This document shows positions 44,213-52,106 of a DNA stretch of 64,000 nt, in pieces. The notes below the pieces were generated by a model. It was not told where the DNA came from. It did no database searches and saw nothing but the letters and a program-made list of their open reading frames with translations. Positions within the stretch are counted from its first letter, which is position 1, and each line of letters opens with the position of its first letter. The position numbers were made by a program, and so were the translations under genes. Source of the DNA: Thalassospira profundimaris (lineage in GTDB: Bacteria > Pseudomonadota > Alphaproteobacteria > Rhodospirillales > Thalassospiraceae); NCBI RefSeq assembly GCF_003326675.1, contig NZ_JPWF01000011.1:88501-152500 (forward strand), read 5' to 3'.

Positions 44213-45436
44213 ATGAGTGACCTTCAATCTGGCACCCCGCCCACACAGACGCAGCCGCAAGCCCCCCGGCAGGCACCTGCGGCATGGGCGGCGGTTATTT
44301 CCATGACGCTCGGGGTCTTTGGCCTCGTCACCGCCGAATTCCTTCCCGTAAGCCTTCTGACCCCGATGGCCGCCGACCTTCAGGTTTCCGAAGGGCTGGC
44401 AGGTCAGGCCATTTCGGCCACCGCCTTTCTGGCCCTGATCACAAGCCTGTTGATCGCCACACTGACCCGTCGTTTTGACCGGCGCAATGTCCTGCTTTCC
44501 TTCTCGGTGTTGCTGGTGATTTCAAGCATCATCGTCGCAACGGCAGACAACTTTGCCTTCCTTTTGCTGGGCCGCGTTCTTTTGGGCATTGCGCTTGGCG
44601 GTTTCTGGACCATGTCGGCGGCCACCATCATGCGCCTTGTGCCGGAAAACCATGTGCCGCGCGCCTTGGCCATCATGTTCAGTGGCGTTTCGGCTGCCAC
44701 TGTCTTTGCCGCCCCGGTTGGCAGCTTCCTTGGCGATATCATCAGTTGGCGTGCGGTCTTCCTGCTGGCTGCCGGGATTGGCGTGATCACCTTTATTGTG
44801 CAGTTCGCAACGCTGCCATCCCTGCCGCCACGCGGACGGGCATCGCTGCGCACCCTCGTTGATTTGATCAATCGTCCGGGGATGAAATTTGGCCTGTTTT
44901 CACTGGTCATTATCATTACCGGCCACTTTGCCCTGTTCACCTATGTCCGTCCGTTCCTTGAAAACGTGACAGGTGTGGCAACGGCTGGCGTATCGGGTGT
45001 GTTGCTTGGCTTTGGCATTGCCAATTTCATCGGCACACATCTGGCCGGCGCCCTGATTGCCCGCTCGCTCCGCATGACCATTGCCCTGATGCCGCTGATC
45101 ATGGGCCTTGCGACCCTTGGCATGGTGATGATCAATGGCGCGCTGAACCCGACCATTGTTCTGGTGGCGATCTGGGGCATGGCGTTTGGTGGCGTGCCGG
45201 TTGCCTGGTCAACCTGGATCACCCGCACGGTCCCCGATGAAGCCGAAAGCGGCGGCGGCCTTGTGGTTGCCGGTTTCCAAACCGCGATTGCCAGCGGTGC
45301 GGTGATTGGCGGCCTGGTGGTTGATCATGTCGGCGCATTGGGCGTGTTCAGCCTTGGCGGCATTGTACTTGTGATCTCGGCCGTGGTTGTCACCGCCGTC
45401 CTGCGCCCCGCCCCGACGGTCAGTGAACAGGCCTGA
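44213..45436 (+). CDS. MFS efflux transporter, DHA1/NepI-like
   Basis: A 407 aa inner-membrane protein with about 12 helices. ATG at 44213 has AAAGGA 7 bases upstream; an earlier in-frame start runs into the promoter and is rejected. The block AEFLPVSLLTPMAADLQVSEG and PVAWSTWITRTV match NepI, a purine ribonucleoside exporter of E. coli. Two hairpins follow, the second with a T-run. Confidence 0.87.
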   Translation: MSDLQSGTPPTQTQPQAPRQAPAAWAAVISMTLGVFGLVTAEFLPVSLLTPMAADLQVSEGLAGQAISATAFLALITSLLIATLTRRFDRRNVLLSFSVLLVISSIIVATADNFAFLLLGRVLLGIALGGFWTMSAATIMRLVPENHVPRALAIMFSGVSAATVFAAPVGSFLGDIISWRAVFLLAAGIGVITFIVQFATLPSLPPRGRASLRTLVDLINRPGMKFGLFSLVIIITGHFALFTYVRPFLENVTGVATAGVSGVLLGFGIANFIGTHLAGALIARSLRMTIALMPLIMGLATLGMVMINGALNPTIVLVAIWGMAFGGVPVAWSTWITRTVPDEAESGGGLVVAGFQTAIASGAVIGGLVVDHVGALGVFSLGGIVLVISAVVVTAVLRPAPTVSEQA

Positions 45437-45522
45437 TCCCCCAGCCTTTCCCGGGCCGGGATCAGGCCAGGGCTTGTCATGACCAAAGGGCAGCGGAATG
45501 TTCTGCTGCCCTTCCTTATTTT
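45430..45522 (+). terminator. Hairpin pair ending the efflux gene
   Basis: First, the 11-bp stem GGCCTGATCCC / GGGATCAGGCC (45430-45440, 45458-45468) overlaps the stop codon. Second, the 9-bp stem AAGGGCAGC / GCTGCCCTT (45486-45494, 45505-45513) is followed by a T-rich run; this one is a good intrinsic terminator. Confidence 0.8.
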
Positions 45523-45575
45523 ACCGATAGTCCGTCGTAAACAATACCCGAACGCATTGGGCCGGGGATCTCATA

Positions 45576-45944
45576 TCACTCGATAAATTTCTCTATGACG
45601 CTATCGGCACCGATCAATGGAATGATGCGAACCAACACTTGCTCCATCACGCCTGCCTCGGCTTTCGCAATGAATTTTACCTTGCGATCCTTCCAGGACA
45701 AAGTCTGGATCAAGCTGGAGGCCACAACAGACGGTTTATCAAGATTATCGACAGGCACCTCTGTCATAGCCCCGCGAATGCTCGTGCTGACCGGGCAACA
45801 AATCATCAGGCCGGTTTGACTGTTATACTGTCTGGATGACAGAACCAATGCCGGACGATACTTACCTATTTCCTTGCCTTTAGTTGGCTCAAAATCCAGC
45901 CAGACAATCTCGCCGCGTTCCGGGACATATGGCAGGGTTGTCAT
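45576..45944 (-). CDS. mazF: MazF-family toxin (endoribonuclease)
   Basis: A 122 aa toxin of the MazF/PemK/ChpB family, expected to cut mRNA. The opening PERGEIVWLDFEPTKGKEIGKYRPALVLS has the conserved substrate-site residues; TGLMICCPVSTSIRG follows. The start is ATG at 45944, whose A is the last base of the antitoxin stop (GTG at 45947 is in frame). This coupling is typical of toxin-antitoxin pairs. Confidence 0.9.
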   Translation of the reverse strand: MTTLPYVPERGEIVWLDFEPTKGKEIGKYRPALVLSSRQYNSQTGLMICCPVSTSIRGAMTEVPVDNLDKPSVVASSLIQTLSWKDRKVKFIAKAEAGVMEQVLVRIIPLIGADSVIEKFIE

Positions 45945-46204
45945 CACTCACCCATTTCAGTAGCAGAAGGCTGGGCAAGCTCATCAGCATGGGCAGCACT
46001 GGCATCAAGCCCGACCAAAAGGTCCGCTTCTGAAAACGGAAGATTGACTTTTCTGGGCATTTTTCCAGACGCCTCGATTACAATCTTTCCAGCTTTCACA
46101 TCAATGCTGATCGGGCTGGTAATATCCAGTCGTGCCTGCGCCAGAATATCACGGGAAAGCCGCACAGCAGCACTGTTGCCCCAACGTTTGATTTCACTTT
46201 GCAT
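45944..46204 (-). CDS. mazE: MazE-family antitoxin
   Basis: An 86 aa antitoxin with the AbrB/MazE swapped-hairpin DNA-binding start (MQSEIKRWGNSAAVRLSRDIL). ATG at 46204 is preceded by GGAAGGG; an upstream in-frame start would begin inside the promoter and is rejected. The acidic C-terminus (after about residue 60) should neutralise the toxin. Confidence 0.9.
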   Translation of the reverse strand: MQSEIKRWGNSAAVRLSRDILAQARLDITSPISIDVKAGKIVIEASGKMPRKVNLPFSEADLLVGLDASAAHADELAQPSATEMGE

Positions 46205-46248
46205 AACACCCTTCCGAATAAAATAGGCCACAACACGTGTAGAAACAT

Positions 46249-46285
46249 ATGTAGCTACATTAATTTCCGGCAGCAATGATGTCAA
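46249..46285 (-). promoter_or_regulatory. mazEF promoter with overlapping operator
   Basis: On the minus strand TTGACA (46280-46285), a 17-base spacer and TAATGT (46257-46262) form a good sigma-70 promoter. The perfect 12-bp palindrome ATGTAGCTACAT (46249-46260) overlaps its -10 box, fitting autorepression by the MazE-MazF complex. Confidence 0.7.
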
Positions 46286-46353
46286 CTTTTACGGACATCA
46301 GGTCAACGAACATGCTTGCAAAGCCGACCTTCATCCCGACAACACTCAAAAGT

Positions 46354-46388
46354 TAAAGAAAACCCCGGCCCAATCACTTGAGCCGGGG
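46354..46388 (-). terminator. Terminator of the SDR-AraD1 operon
   Basis: On the minus strand CCCCGGC / GCCGGGG arms (46382-46388, 46363-46369) are followed by a T-rich run at 46354-46362. Confidence 0.8.
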
Positions 46389-46455
46389 GAGGTCGTGTCG
46401 TTCGGAGGGAGACGGGGCTTTTACGCCCCTTGGAATTACGAAAATTCCCGAAAAA

Positions 46456-47445
46456 TCAGATGGTTTTGATCACCAGCGGACGTTCCGCCTGAACCGTCAG
46501 GCGGTTGCGAATGGCGCGCCCGAACGGGGCGGCTTCGATTTCAAATTCATCACCATCCTGTGTCGCAATGCCATCGGCAAAGCTCAGTGTCGCCGTACCA
46601 AAGAAGTGAGCATGGACATCGCCCGGACGGCGGAACAGGTCATATTTGAAATGGTGATATTCAAGGTTGGCAAGCGAGTGTGACATATTGTCTTCGCCGC
46701 TCAGGAACGGCTTTTCCCAGATCACCTTGCCATCGCGGTAAAGCCGCGACATGCCTTCAACATGGCTTGGCAAGTCACCCAGCAACAATTCCGGGCCCAT
46801 CGCACAAGCGCGCAGCTTTGAATGCGCCAGATAAAGGTAGTTCTGGCGTTCCATCACGTGATCGGAAAACTCGTTGCCAATCGCAAAGCCGATCCGTACC
46901 GGATCACCGTTCTGATCAATGATATAGATCGCGGCGATTTCGGGTTCCTCGCTGCCATCAAGGGCAAAGGACGGGCTGGGGATTTCGCCGCCCGGATTGG
47001 CAACAATCGAACCATCGCCCTTATAGAACCATTCGGGCTGCACGCCTTTTTCGCCTGCGGCCGGTTTGCCGCCTTCGATGCCCATGCGGAACATCTTCAT
47101 GGAATCGGTTTCATCAGCCGCCTTGTTATCGGCCTTGTGCATATTCGCACGTGCCGATGCCGACCCAAGATGGGTAAGGCCCGTACCCGTCACAAGGAAA
47201 TGTGCCGGGTCGGCATGGGTAATTGGCGGCAACAAACGGCCTTCGGATGCAATCGCATTGTAATCAAGGCTTTCTTCACCCATGCGGGCCTTGGCGGCCT
47301 CGATCATGGTGATGCCCTTTGTTATCGCGATCCCGGCCAGTTCACGGGTCGTCGAAACGCCGGTTAGCGGCACCAGGGTATCCTGATCCTCGACAACGGC
47401 AACATGCTGGGCGCCTGCGGTATCCTTAAATTGAACCAGTCTCAT
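46456..47445 (-). CDS. AraD1/GguC family protein (FAH-like)
   Basis: A 329 aa protein (ATG at 47445; a further 6 residues upstream are possible) of the AraD1/GguC family. Members are linked to L-arabinose or galactose use by non-phosphorylative routes and resemble fumarylacetoacetate hydrolases. Typical parts are FLVTGTGLTHLGSA, GFAIGNEFSDHVMER and HAHFFGTATLSFADGI. It follows the SDR gene in one operon; a sugar-acid dehydratase or hydrolase step is the usual assumption. It ends at a terminator. Confidence 0.85.
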   Translation of the reverse strand: MRLVQFKDTAGAQHVAVVEDQDTLVPLTGVSTTRELAGIAITKGITMIEAAKARMGEESLDYNAIASEGRLLPPITHADPAHFLVTGTGLTHLGSASARANMHKADNKAADETDSMKMFRMGIEGGKPAAGEKGVQPEWFYKGDGSIVANPGGEIPSPSFALDGSEEPEIAAIYIIDQNGDPVRIGFAIGNEFSDHVMERQNYLYLAHSKLRACAMGPELLLGDLPSHVEGMSRLYRDGKVIWEKPFLSGEDNMSHSLANLEYHHFKYDLFRRPGDVHAHFFGTATLSFADGIATQDGDEFEIEAAPFGRAIRNRLTVQAERPLVIKTI

Positions 47446-47511
47446 CAAATTACGTCCTGACAAATCATTCTATCTTTGCACAATGGGTATTCGGGGTGAC
47501 GGCCAATCAGA

Positions 47512-48285
47512 TCAGACCCAGCCACCATCAACGATAAAGTTCTGGGCGGTGACCATCCGGCTTTCATCGGAAATCAGGAACAACGCCATACGGGCGATAT
47601 CCTGTGGCATCACCTTGTTCTTAAGGCACTGGCGTTCGTCGATTTCACGTTCGGCCGCCTCATCCACCCAAAGGTCAAGCTGGCGCTGGGTCATGACCCA
47701 GCCGGGCACAAGAGTATTTACGCGGATATGATCCTTGCCCAGATCGCGCGCCATGCCACGTGTTAAACCATGGGTCGATGCCTTTGCCGTGGTATAGCCG
47801 GGCATACCGCCCTGCCCCATCATCCAGCTTACCGAACCGAAATTGATGATCGCGCCACCGCCATTTTTTTGCATCATCGGCGCAACTGCCTGAATGGCAA
47901 AAAAGGACGGGCGAATATTGATTGCCTGGCGTTCATCCCAGTATTCCGGGGTGACGTCCTGCCATTTATGACGGGTGTCGTTGGCGGCATTGTTCAAAAG
48001 GCCTGTGATCGGCCCGTTGATTTCAGCAGCCTTGGCAACAGCAGCCTTAAGGGCGGCGATATCGGTCAGATCACATTTGATAAACAGGGGCGCGTTGCGC
48101 GCATCCTTGGACAGCTTTTCAACAAGCGCATTGCCGGCATCTTCCATGATGTCGACAAAGGCAACCTTTGCGCCCTGCTCGACAAAGGCAGTCACAAGTG
48201 CCTCGCCAATGCCCGAAGCGCCCCCGGTGATGAAAACCGATTTATCTTCAAGGCTGGTATAGTGTGTCGCCATGCGATCAGACAT
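47512..48285 (-). CDS. SDR-family sugar dehydrogenase
   Basis: A 257 aa short-chain dehydrogenase/reductase. The cofactor motif is TGGASGIGEALV, NNAAND is the structural motif, and the active site has YTTAK (Tyr/Lys) with a preceding Ser (SVSW). FVDIMEDAG after the second strand has Asp, which favours NAD+. With AraD1 and a sugar importer it is most likely an L-arabinose, D-galactose or fucose 1-dehydrogenase. It begins a two-gene operon after a long leader. Confidence 0.82.
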   Translation of the reverse strand: MSDRMATHYTSLEDKSVFITGGASGIGEALVTAFVEQGAKVAFVDIMEDAGNALVEKLSKDARNAPLFIKCDLTDIAALKAAVAKAAEINGPITGLLNNAANDTRHKWQDVTPEYWDERQAINIRPSFFAIQAVAPMMQKNGGGAIINFGSVSWMMGQGGMPGYTTAKASTHGLTRGMARDLGKDHIRVNTLVPGWVMTQRQLDLWVDEAAEREIDERQCLKNKVMPQDIARMALFLISDESRMVTAQNFIVDGGWV

Positions 48286-48832
48286 GATCGTGGTTTCTCC
48301 CGTCGTCTGGTTTCTCTTTGGTTCTCTGGCGGCCCGCGCACAGGGACTCCGCCCCTGTTCGGTCCGTTTTACGATCCATAAGTGTCAGAATTTGCATCCA
48401 TCCCGACCCTGCGCGGTGCAAAAGACAAAATTTCCCGGTGGGCAATTTATCCTGCAAACAGCGTCGGTTTCACGTCCGGTTCAGAAGCGTGGTTAAATCG
48501 CCCTGTCCGTGATCATGATGCTTCCTCCTGAAAATTATGCTTTTTAATTCTTCATACAATAACATTAATGATCAGGATATCCGGGACTGTCAAGCGACAA
48601 ACAGGTGAAGTCAGTTCTTTCGATCCATCGCGCAGTGGTTTATAAGGTACTGCCCTTTGCGATTGCCGGTCCGGCAATTCGACCCCGCCCGAAATAATTA
48701 TATGCTTTGCAACACAAAGCCTTGATGGGGTCAGATAAGTTGCCCTCGAAATTAATTCATATTATATGAATAATTGCAAAGCGGGCCTTTTGCCTTTTTC
48801 CTTACAGATAAGGCCCCGCCGGAGGGAATTTA
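48286..48832. promoter_or_regulatory. Long divergent control region of the sugar regulon
   Basis: A 547-base gap between the SDR operon and the gntR gene. It holds two perfect 17-bp palindromes: ATTGCCGG-T-CCGGCAAT at 48662-48678 and ATTCATAT-T-ATATGAAT at 48755-48771. It also holds a well-formed ribosome site with a 7-codon reading frame on the minus strand (48493-48529). No longer gene is evident. Confidence 0.55.
48493..48516 (-). CDS. Possible 7-residue leader peptide
   Basis: AGGAGGAAG at 48521-48529 precedes ATG at 48516, which opens MITDRAI and stops at 48493. It lies 208 bases before the SDR start. Either a leader peptide or a decayed gene start; the strong ribosome site is the only evidence. 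Confidence 0.3.
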   Translation of the reverse strand: MITDRAI

Positions 48833-49579
48833 ATGTCGTCGATGTCGAGAACCTATGCCAAACGCAGCCTGCACAGTATCGTTGCCCATGATTTGGGGGC
48901 GCGGATTGTTTCGGGCCAATTGGCACCGGGCGATGTTCTTCCGACCGAAGCCGCACTAAGTGAATCGCTTGACGTATCACGCACGGCACTGCGCGAAGCG
49001 ATCAAGATCCTGTCGGCCAAGGGCCTGATTGAAAGCCGCCCGAAAACCGGCACCCGCGTCAAACCGCGGTCAAGCTGGAACCTTCTGGACCCCGATGTCC
49101 TGTCATGGCACTTCCCGGACCCGGACCCGGCATTCCTGTATGCGCTGTTTGAAACGCGTTTGATCATTGAACCCAATACGGTCGCCATGGCTGCGGTGCG
49201 CGCAACACCCGATGAAATCAAGGCCATTGGCGATGCCTATGACGCCATGGAAAAGGCCGAACTGGGGACCGAGGCGGTTTATATCACCGACCTGCAATTC
49301 CATCAGGCGATCCTGAATGCATCGGGCAACGATTTCATGAAGTCGTTCGGCATGCTGATTGAAACCGCCCTTATCGGGTCATTCCGCCTGTCATCGGGTG
49401 GCCCCAAGGCCCATGTGCAATCCCTGCCCGATCACCAGGCAGTCTATGCCGCCATCAGCCATCGCGACCCGGACGAGGCGCGTGCGACCATGCACAAACT
49501 GCTTCGCCGCACCATGCGCCAGCTGCGCCAGCAACTGGGCATGTCGGTTGATCATGACTGGGATCAGATCGGGCTTTAA
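48833..49579 (+). CDS. GntR-family (FadR/FCD) regulator of sugar genes
   Basis: A 248 aa regulator with an N-terminal GntR winged helix (LAPGDVLPTEAALSESLDVSRTALREAIKIL) and an FCD effector domain (LQFHQAILNASGN, with metal-site histidines such as LPDHQAVYAAISHRD). GGAGGG lies 6 bases before the ATG. It is divergent from the SDR-AraD1 operon and upstream of the ABC genes, and probably controls both through the palindromes in the gap. Confidence 0.86.
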   Translation: MSSMSRTYAKRSLHSIVAHDLGARIVSGQLAPGDVLPTEAALSESLDVSRTALREAIKILSAKGLIESRPKTGTRVKPRSSWNLLDPDVLSWHFPDPDPAFLYALFETRLIIEPNTVAMAAVRATPDEIKAIGDAYDAMEKAELGTEAVYITDLQFHQAILNASGNDFMKSFGMLIETALIGSFRLSSGGPKAHVQSLPDHQAVYAAISHRDPDEARATMHKLLRRTMRQLRQQLGMSVDHDWDQIGL

Positions 49580-49622
49580 CGAACGACTTTAAGTCACAAC
49601 ACATATCTCCACGCGTCGCAAA

Positions 49623-49648
49623 ACGGGCTGTATGGCCCGTTTTTTTTA
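49623..49648 (+). terminator. Intrinsic terminator of gntR
   Basis: ACGGGC (49623-49628) / GCCCGT (49635-49640) with a 6-base loop is followed by eight further T residues. Confidence 0.85.
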
Positions 49649-49665
49649 CGTCAACGGAGGATGTT

Positions 49666-50004
49666 ATGAGACATCTTGTGATCGCATTTTCTATGCTATG
49701 CGTCGTCAGCTTTGCGGCATCTGATGCCCAGGCGAACCTGAAAAAGGAATATTGCGCCAATCAGACCTATTACACAGAAGCAGGTGAAAACGATGGCAGT
49801 CGATATCCTCACCTGCATTGCGACGCGAGTTTCCTTACATATAGCAGCGGTTCCAACCACTACAATTTCGTCGTCGGCGATAAGCTTCAGCCCGGGATTG
49901 CAGGCAATGCGTGCTTTACGGCTGCGGAACAGGATGCCCCCAATCTGAAAGCCAAAGTCGCGGAAGTCTGCAGCGATTTTGGCAAATCCTGTTACGGTTG
50001 TTAA
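49666..50004 (+). CDS. Small secreted protein, unknown
   Basis: A 112 aa protein with a signal peptide of about 23 residues ending AQA. The mature part has six cysteines (YCANQ, LHCDAS, ACFTA, VCSDF, CYGC) and aromatic-rich stretches such as YSSGSNHYNFVVGD. I do not recognise a family. GGAGG lies 6 bases before ATG. It is a single-gene unit between the gntR terminator and a hairpin at 50018. Confidence 0.7.
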   Translation: MRHLVIAFSMLCVVSFAASDAQANLKKEYCANQTYYTEAGENDGSRYPHLHCDASFLTYSSGSNHYNFVVGDKLQPGIAGNACFTAAEQDAPNLKAKVAEVCSDFGKSCYGC

Positions 50005-50017
50005 CCGCAATACAAAC

Positions 50018-50041
50018 GGGGCGACCCTTCCGGGCCGCCCC
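50018..50041. terminator. Hairpin between the secreted protein and the ABC operon
   Basis: GGGGCG / CGCCCC (50018-50023, 50036-50041) with inner CCC/GGG pairs lies between convergent genes. The downstream U-runs are short, so termination is only probable. Confidence 0.5.
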
Positions 50042-50077
50042 AAACGACATGTATGATCTTGCTCGTTCGAAACTCTG

Positions 50078-51055
50078 TCAGGTTGCCCCGGCCCGCATCC
50101 CCGAGAACGACCGTGTGATCAGGCGTTGCAGGACGATAAAGCCAAACAGCAATGCCCCGATCATGATCTTGGTCCACCAGCTGTTAAGCGATCCGTCAAA
50201 GGCGATCAGGGTCTGGATAACCCCCATGATGATCCCGCCAAAGAACGTGCCCATGACAAAGCCCATACCGCCAGTCAAAAGTGTGCCGCCAATCACCACG
50301 GCGGCAATCGCATCAAGTTCCACCCCGACCGCGGCCAACGGATAGGCCGATGCGGTATAGAAGGCAAAGACAACGCCCGAAAGCGCACTGAAAAAGCCCG
50401 ACAGGGTATAGACGCGAATGATCGTGCTATGCACCGGGATGCCAAGAAGTTCGGCCGAATGACGATCCCCGCCAATCGCATAGACATTGCGCCCGAAACG
50501 CGTGTAATGGGCAATCACCACCCCGCCGATCACAGTCGCCAGCATCAAAAGCGCCGATGCCGTCAACCAGCCACGACCGGGCAGCTGCACTTTGAACCCG
50601 CTAAAGGCGGCAACAAACGGATGGTCAATCGGAACGGAATCCAGATTGATCAAGAAGCACACACCGCGCAAAAAGAACATACCGGCAAGCGTGATGATAA
50701 AGGGCTGGATATCGAACTTGGCAATGATCACGCCCATAAAGGCCCCGAATGCCGCCCCGACAATCAGGGAAATCAATGCCGCCATCAGCGGATGCATACC
50801 AAACCCGGTAACAAGTTCGGCCATCAACACCCCGATAAAGGCAATCATCGATCCGACCGAAAGATCAATGCCGCCCGAAAGGATCACGAATGTCATGCCC
50901 ACGGCCGTAATGATCAGGAACGCATTATCGGTCAAAAGCGCGCCCAGAACATAGGTGTCCGAAAAGGCCCGATGTTCAAAAATCCCGTAACCATACAGCA
51001 ATGCCAGCACCGCAAGCGTCGCAAGGATCGGGTAAAAACGTTCATTAATTTTCAT
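50078..51055 (-). CDS. Sugar ABC transporter permease, YjfF-like
   Basis: A 325 aa membrane protein of the ribose/galactofuranose permease family, with about eight hydrophobic segments. The block VILSGGIDLSVGSMIAFIGVL and LTGGMGFVMGTFFGG are diagnostic. It overlaps the other permease gene by 11 bases; the two should form a heterodimer. Order SBP, ATPase, permease, permease matches E. coli ytfQRT-yjfF. Confidence 0.88.
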   Translation of the reverse strand: MKINERFYPILATLAVLALLYGYGIFEHRAFSDTYVLGALLTDNAFLIITAVGMTFVILSGGIDLSVGSMIAFIGVLMAELVTGFGMHPLMAALISLIVGAAFGAFMGVIIAKFDIQPFIITLAGMFFLRGVCFLINLDSVPIDHPFVAAFSGFKVQLPGRGWLTASALLMLATVIGGVVIAHYTRFGRNVYAIGGDRHSAELLGIPVHSTIIRVYTLSGFFSALSGVVFAFYTASAYPLAAVGVELDAIAAVVIGGTLLTGGMGFVMGTFFGGIIMGVIQTLIAFDGSLNSWWTKIMIGALLFGFIVLQRLITRSFSGMRAGAT

Positions 51056-52106
51056 CGGCTTTTCCCCGCTTCATGCGTTCCATCGCCTGCCCGACCAGTT
51101 GGCGGGATTTTGGCGCCTGCACCAGAAGAACAATCATCACCACAGCCGCCTTGACGATCAGGGTATATTGCGACGGCAGTCCTGACAGAAGGATGCCGGT
51201 GGTAAGCGCCTGAATGATCAGAACCCCGATCACCGTCATGGCGATAAAGAACCGCCCGCCCATCAGGGATGCCCCGCCGATCACGACCGCCAGGATCGCA
51301 TCAAGTTCAAGCCACAAACCGGCATTATTGGCATCCGCGCCGCGAATATCGGCCGCAATAATGATCCCGGCAAAGGCCGCACAAAGACCCGACGCCGCAT
51401 ATGCCATCAGCTTGATGCCGCGTGCATCAATACCCGCCACCCGGCTGGCGCGTGCATTACCGCCAACAGATTCCACAAACAGACCAAGGGCAGTTTTACG
51501 CATCACGCAATAGATTGCTGCAATCACCGCCGCGGCAATAATCACGCGCCACGGAATACCCAACAAATATCCGCTGCCGATCCCTTCAAAGAACGCACCA
51601 TGGAATGTCACGATCTGACCATCGGTTATCATCTGCGCGATCCCGCGCCCGGCCACCATCAGGATCAGGGTCGCAATGATCGGCTGAATATCAAGGAATG
51701 CCACCAATATGCCGTTCCAAAGCCCGCACAAAATCCCGGCGCCAAGGGCGGCCAGAATGATCACCGCCGGATGAAGATCGGTATCACGGATCAGGACCGC
51801 CATGACGGCACCCGAAATGGCAATGATCGAACCGACCGACAAATCAATGCCGCGGGTTCCGATCACAATCGCCATGCCCACGGCAACAAGGGCGGTTGAT
51901 GCGCCGCGATGGATCACATCCACCAGAGATCCGTAAAGATGCCCGTCAACAATGCGAATATTGAAAAAGTCCGGCGAAATGATCCCGATGCCCAGCACGA
52001 TCAGAACAAGTGCCGCGACCGGGCCAAACCAGGGCCGGCTTATCAAAGAAGATGCAGACATGGTGCTGCTTTCCCGTAATTTCTTTTTGTCCTGCAAACT
52101 GGTCAT
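51045..52106 (-). CDS. Sugar ABC transporter permease, YtfT-like
   Basis: A 353 aa membrane protein of the same family as its neighbour, with GTRGIDLSVGSIIAISGAVM, AGIDARGIKLMAYAASGL and GGASLMGGRFFIAMTVIGV. Its start overlaps the ATPase gene by 4 bases (ATGA); a second ATG 15 codons later is possible. Works with YjfF-like and the ATPase. Confidence 0.88.
   Translation of the reverse strand: MTSLQDKKKLRESSTMSASSLISRPWFGPVAALVLIVLGIGIISPDFFNIRIVDGHLYGSLVDVIHRGASTALVAVGMAIVIGTRGIDLSVGSIIAISGAVMAVLIRDTDLHPAVIILAALGAGILCGLWNGILVAFLDIQPIIATLILMVAGRGIAQMITDGQIVTFHGAFFEGIGSGYLLGIPWRVIIAAAVIAAIYCVMRKTALGLFVESVGGNARASRVAGIDARGIKLMAYAASGLCAAFAGIIIAADIRGADANNAGLWLELDAILAVVIGGASLMGGRFFIAMTVIGVLIIQALTTGILLSGLPSQYTLIVKAAVVMIVLLVQAPKSRQLVGQAMERMKRGKADEN

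Noticed and set aside
45430..45468. The 11-bp hairpin over the efflux-gene stop codon as a mobile repeat
   Set aside because: I see no second copy in the window; it is better explained as part of the terminator region.
50126..51154. A 342-codon plus-strand frame across the YjfF-like permease
   Set aside because: Shadow of the permease gene; very rich in charged residues and without a ribosome site.
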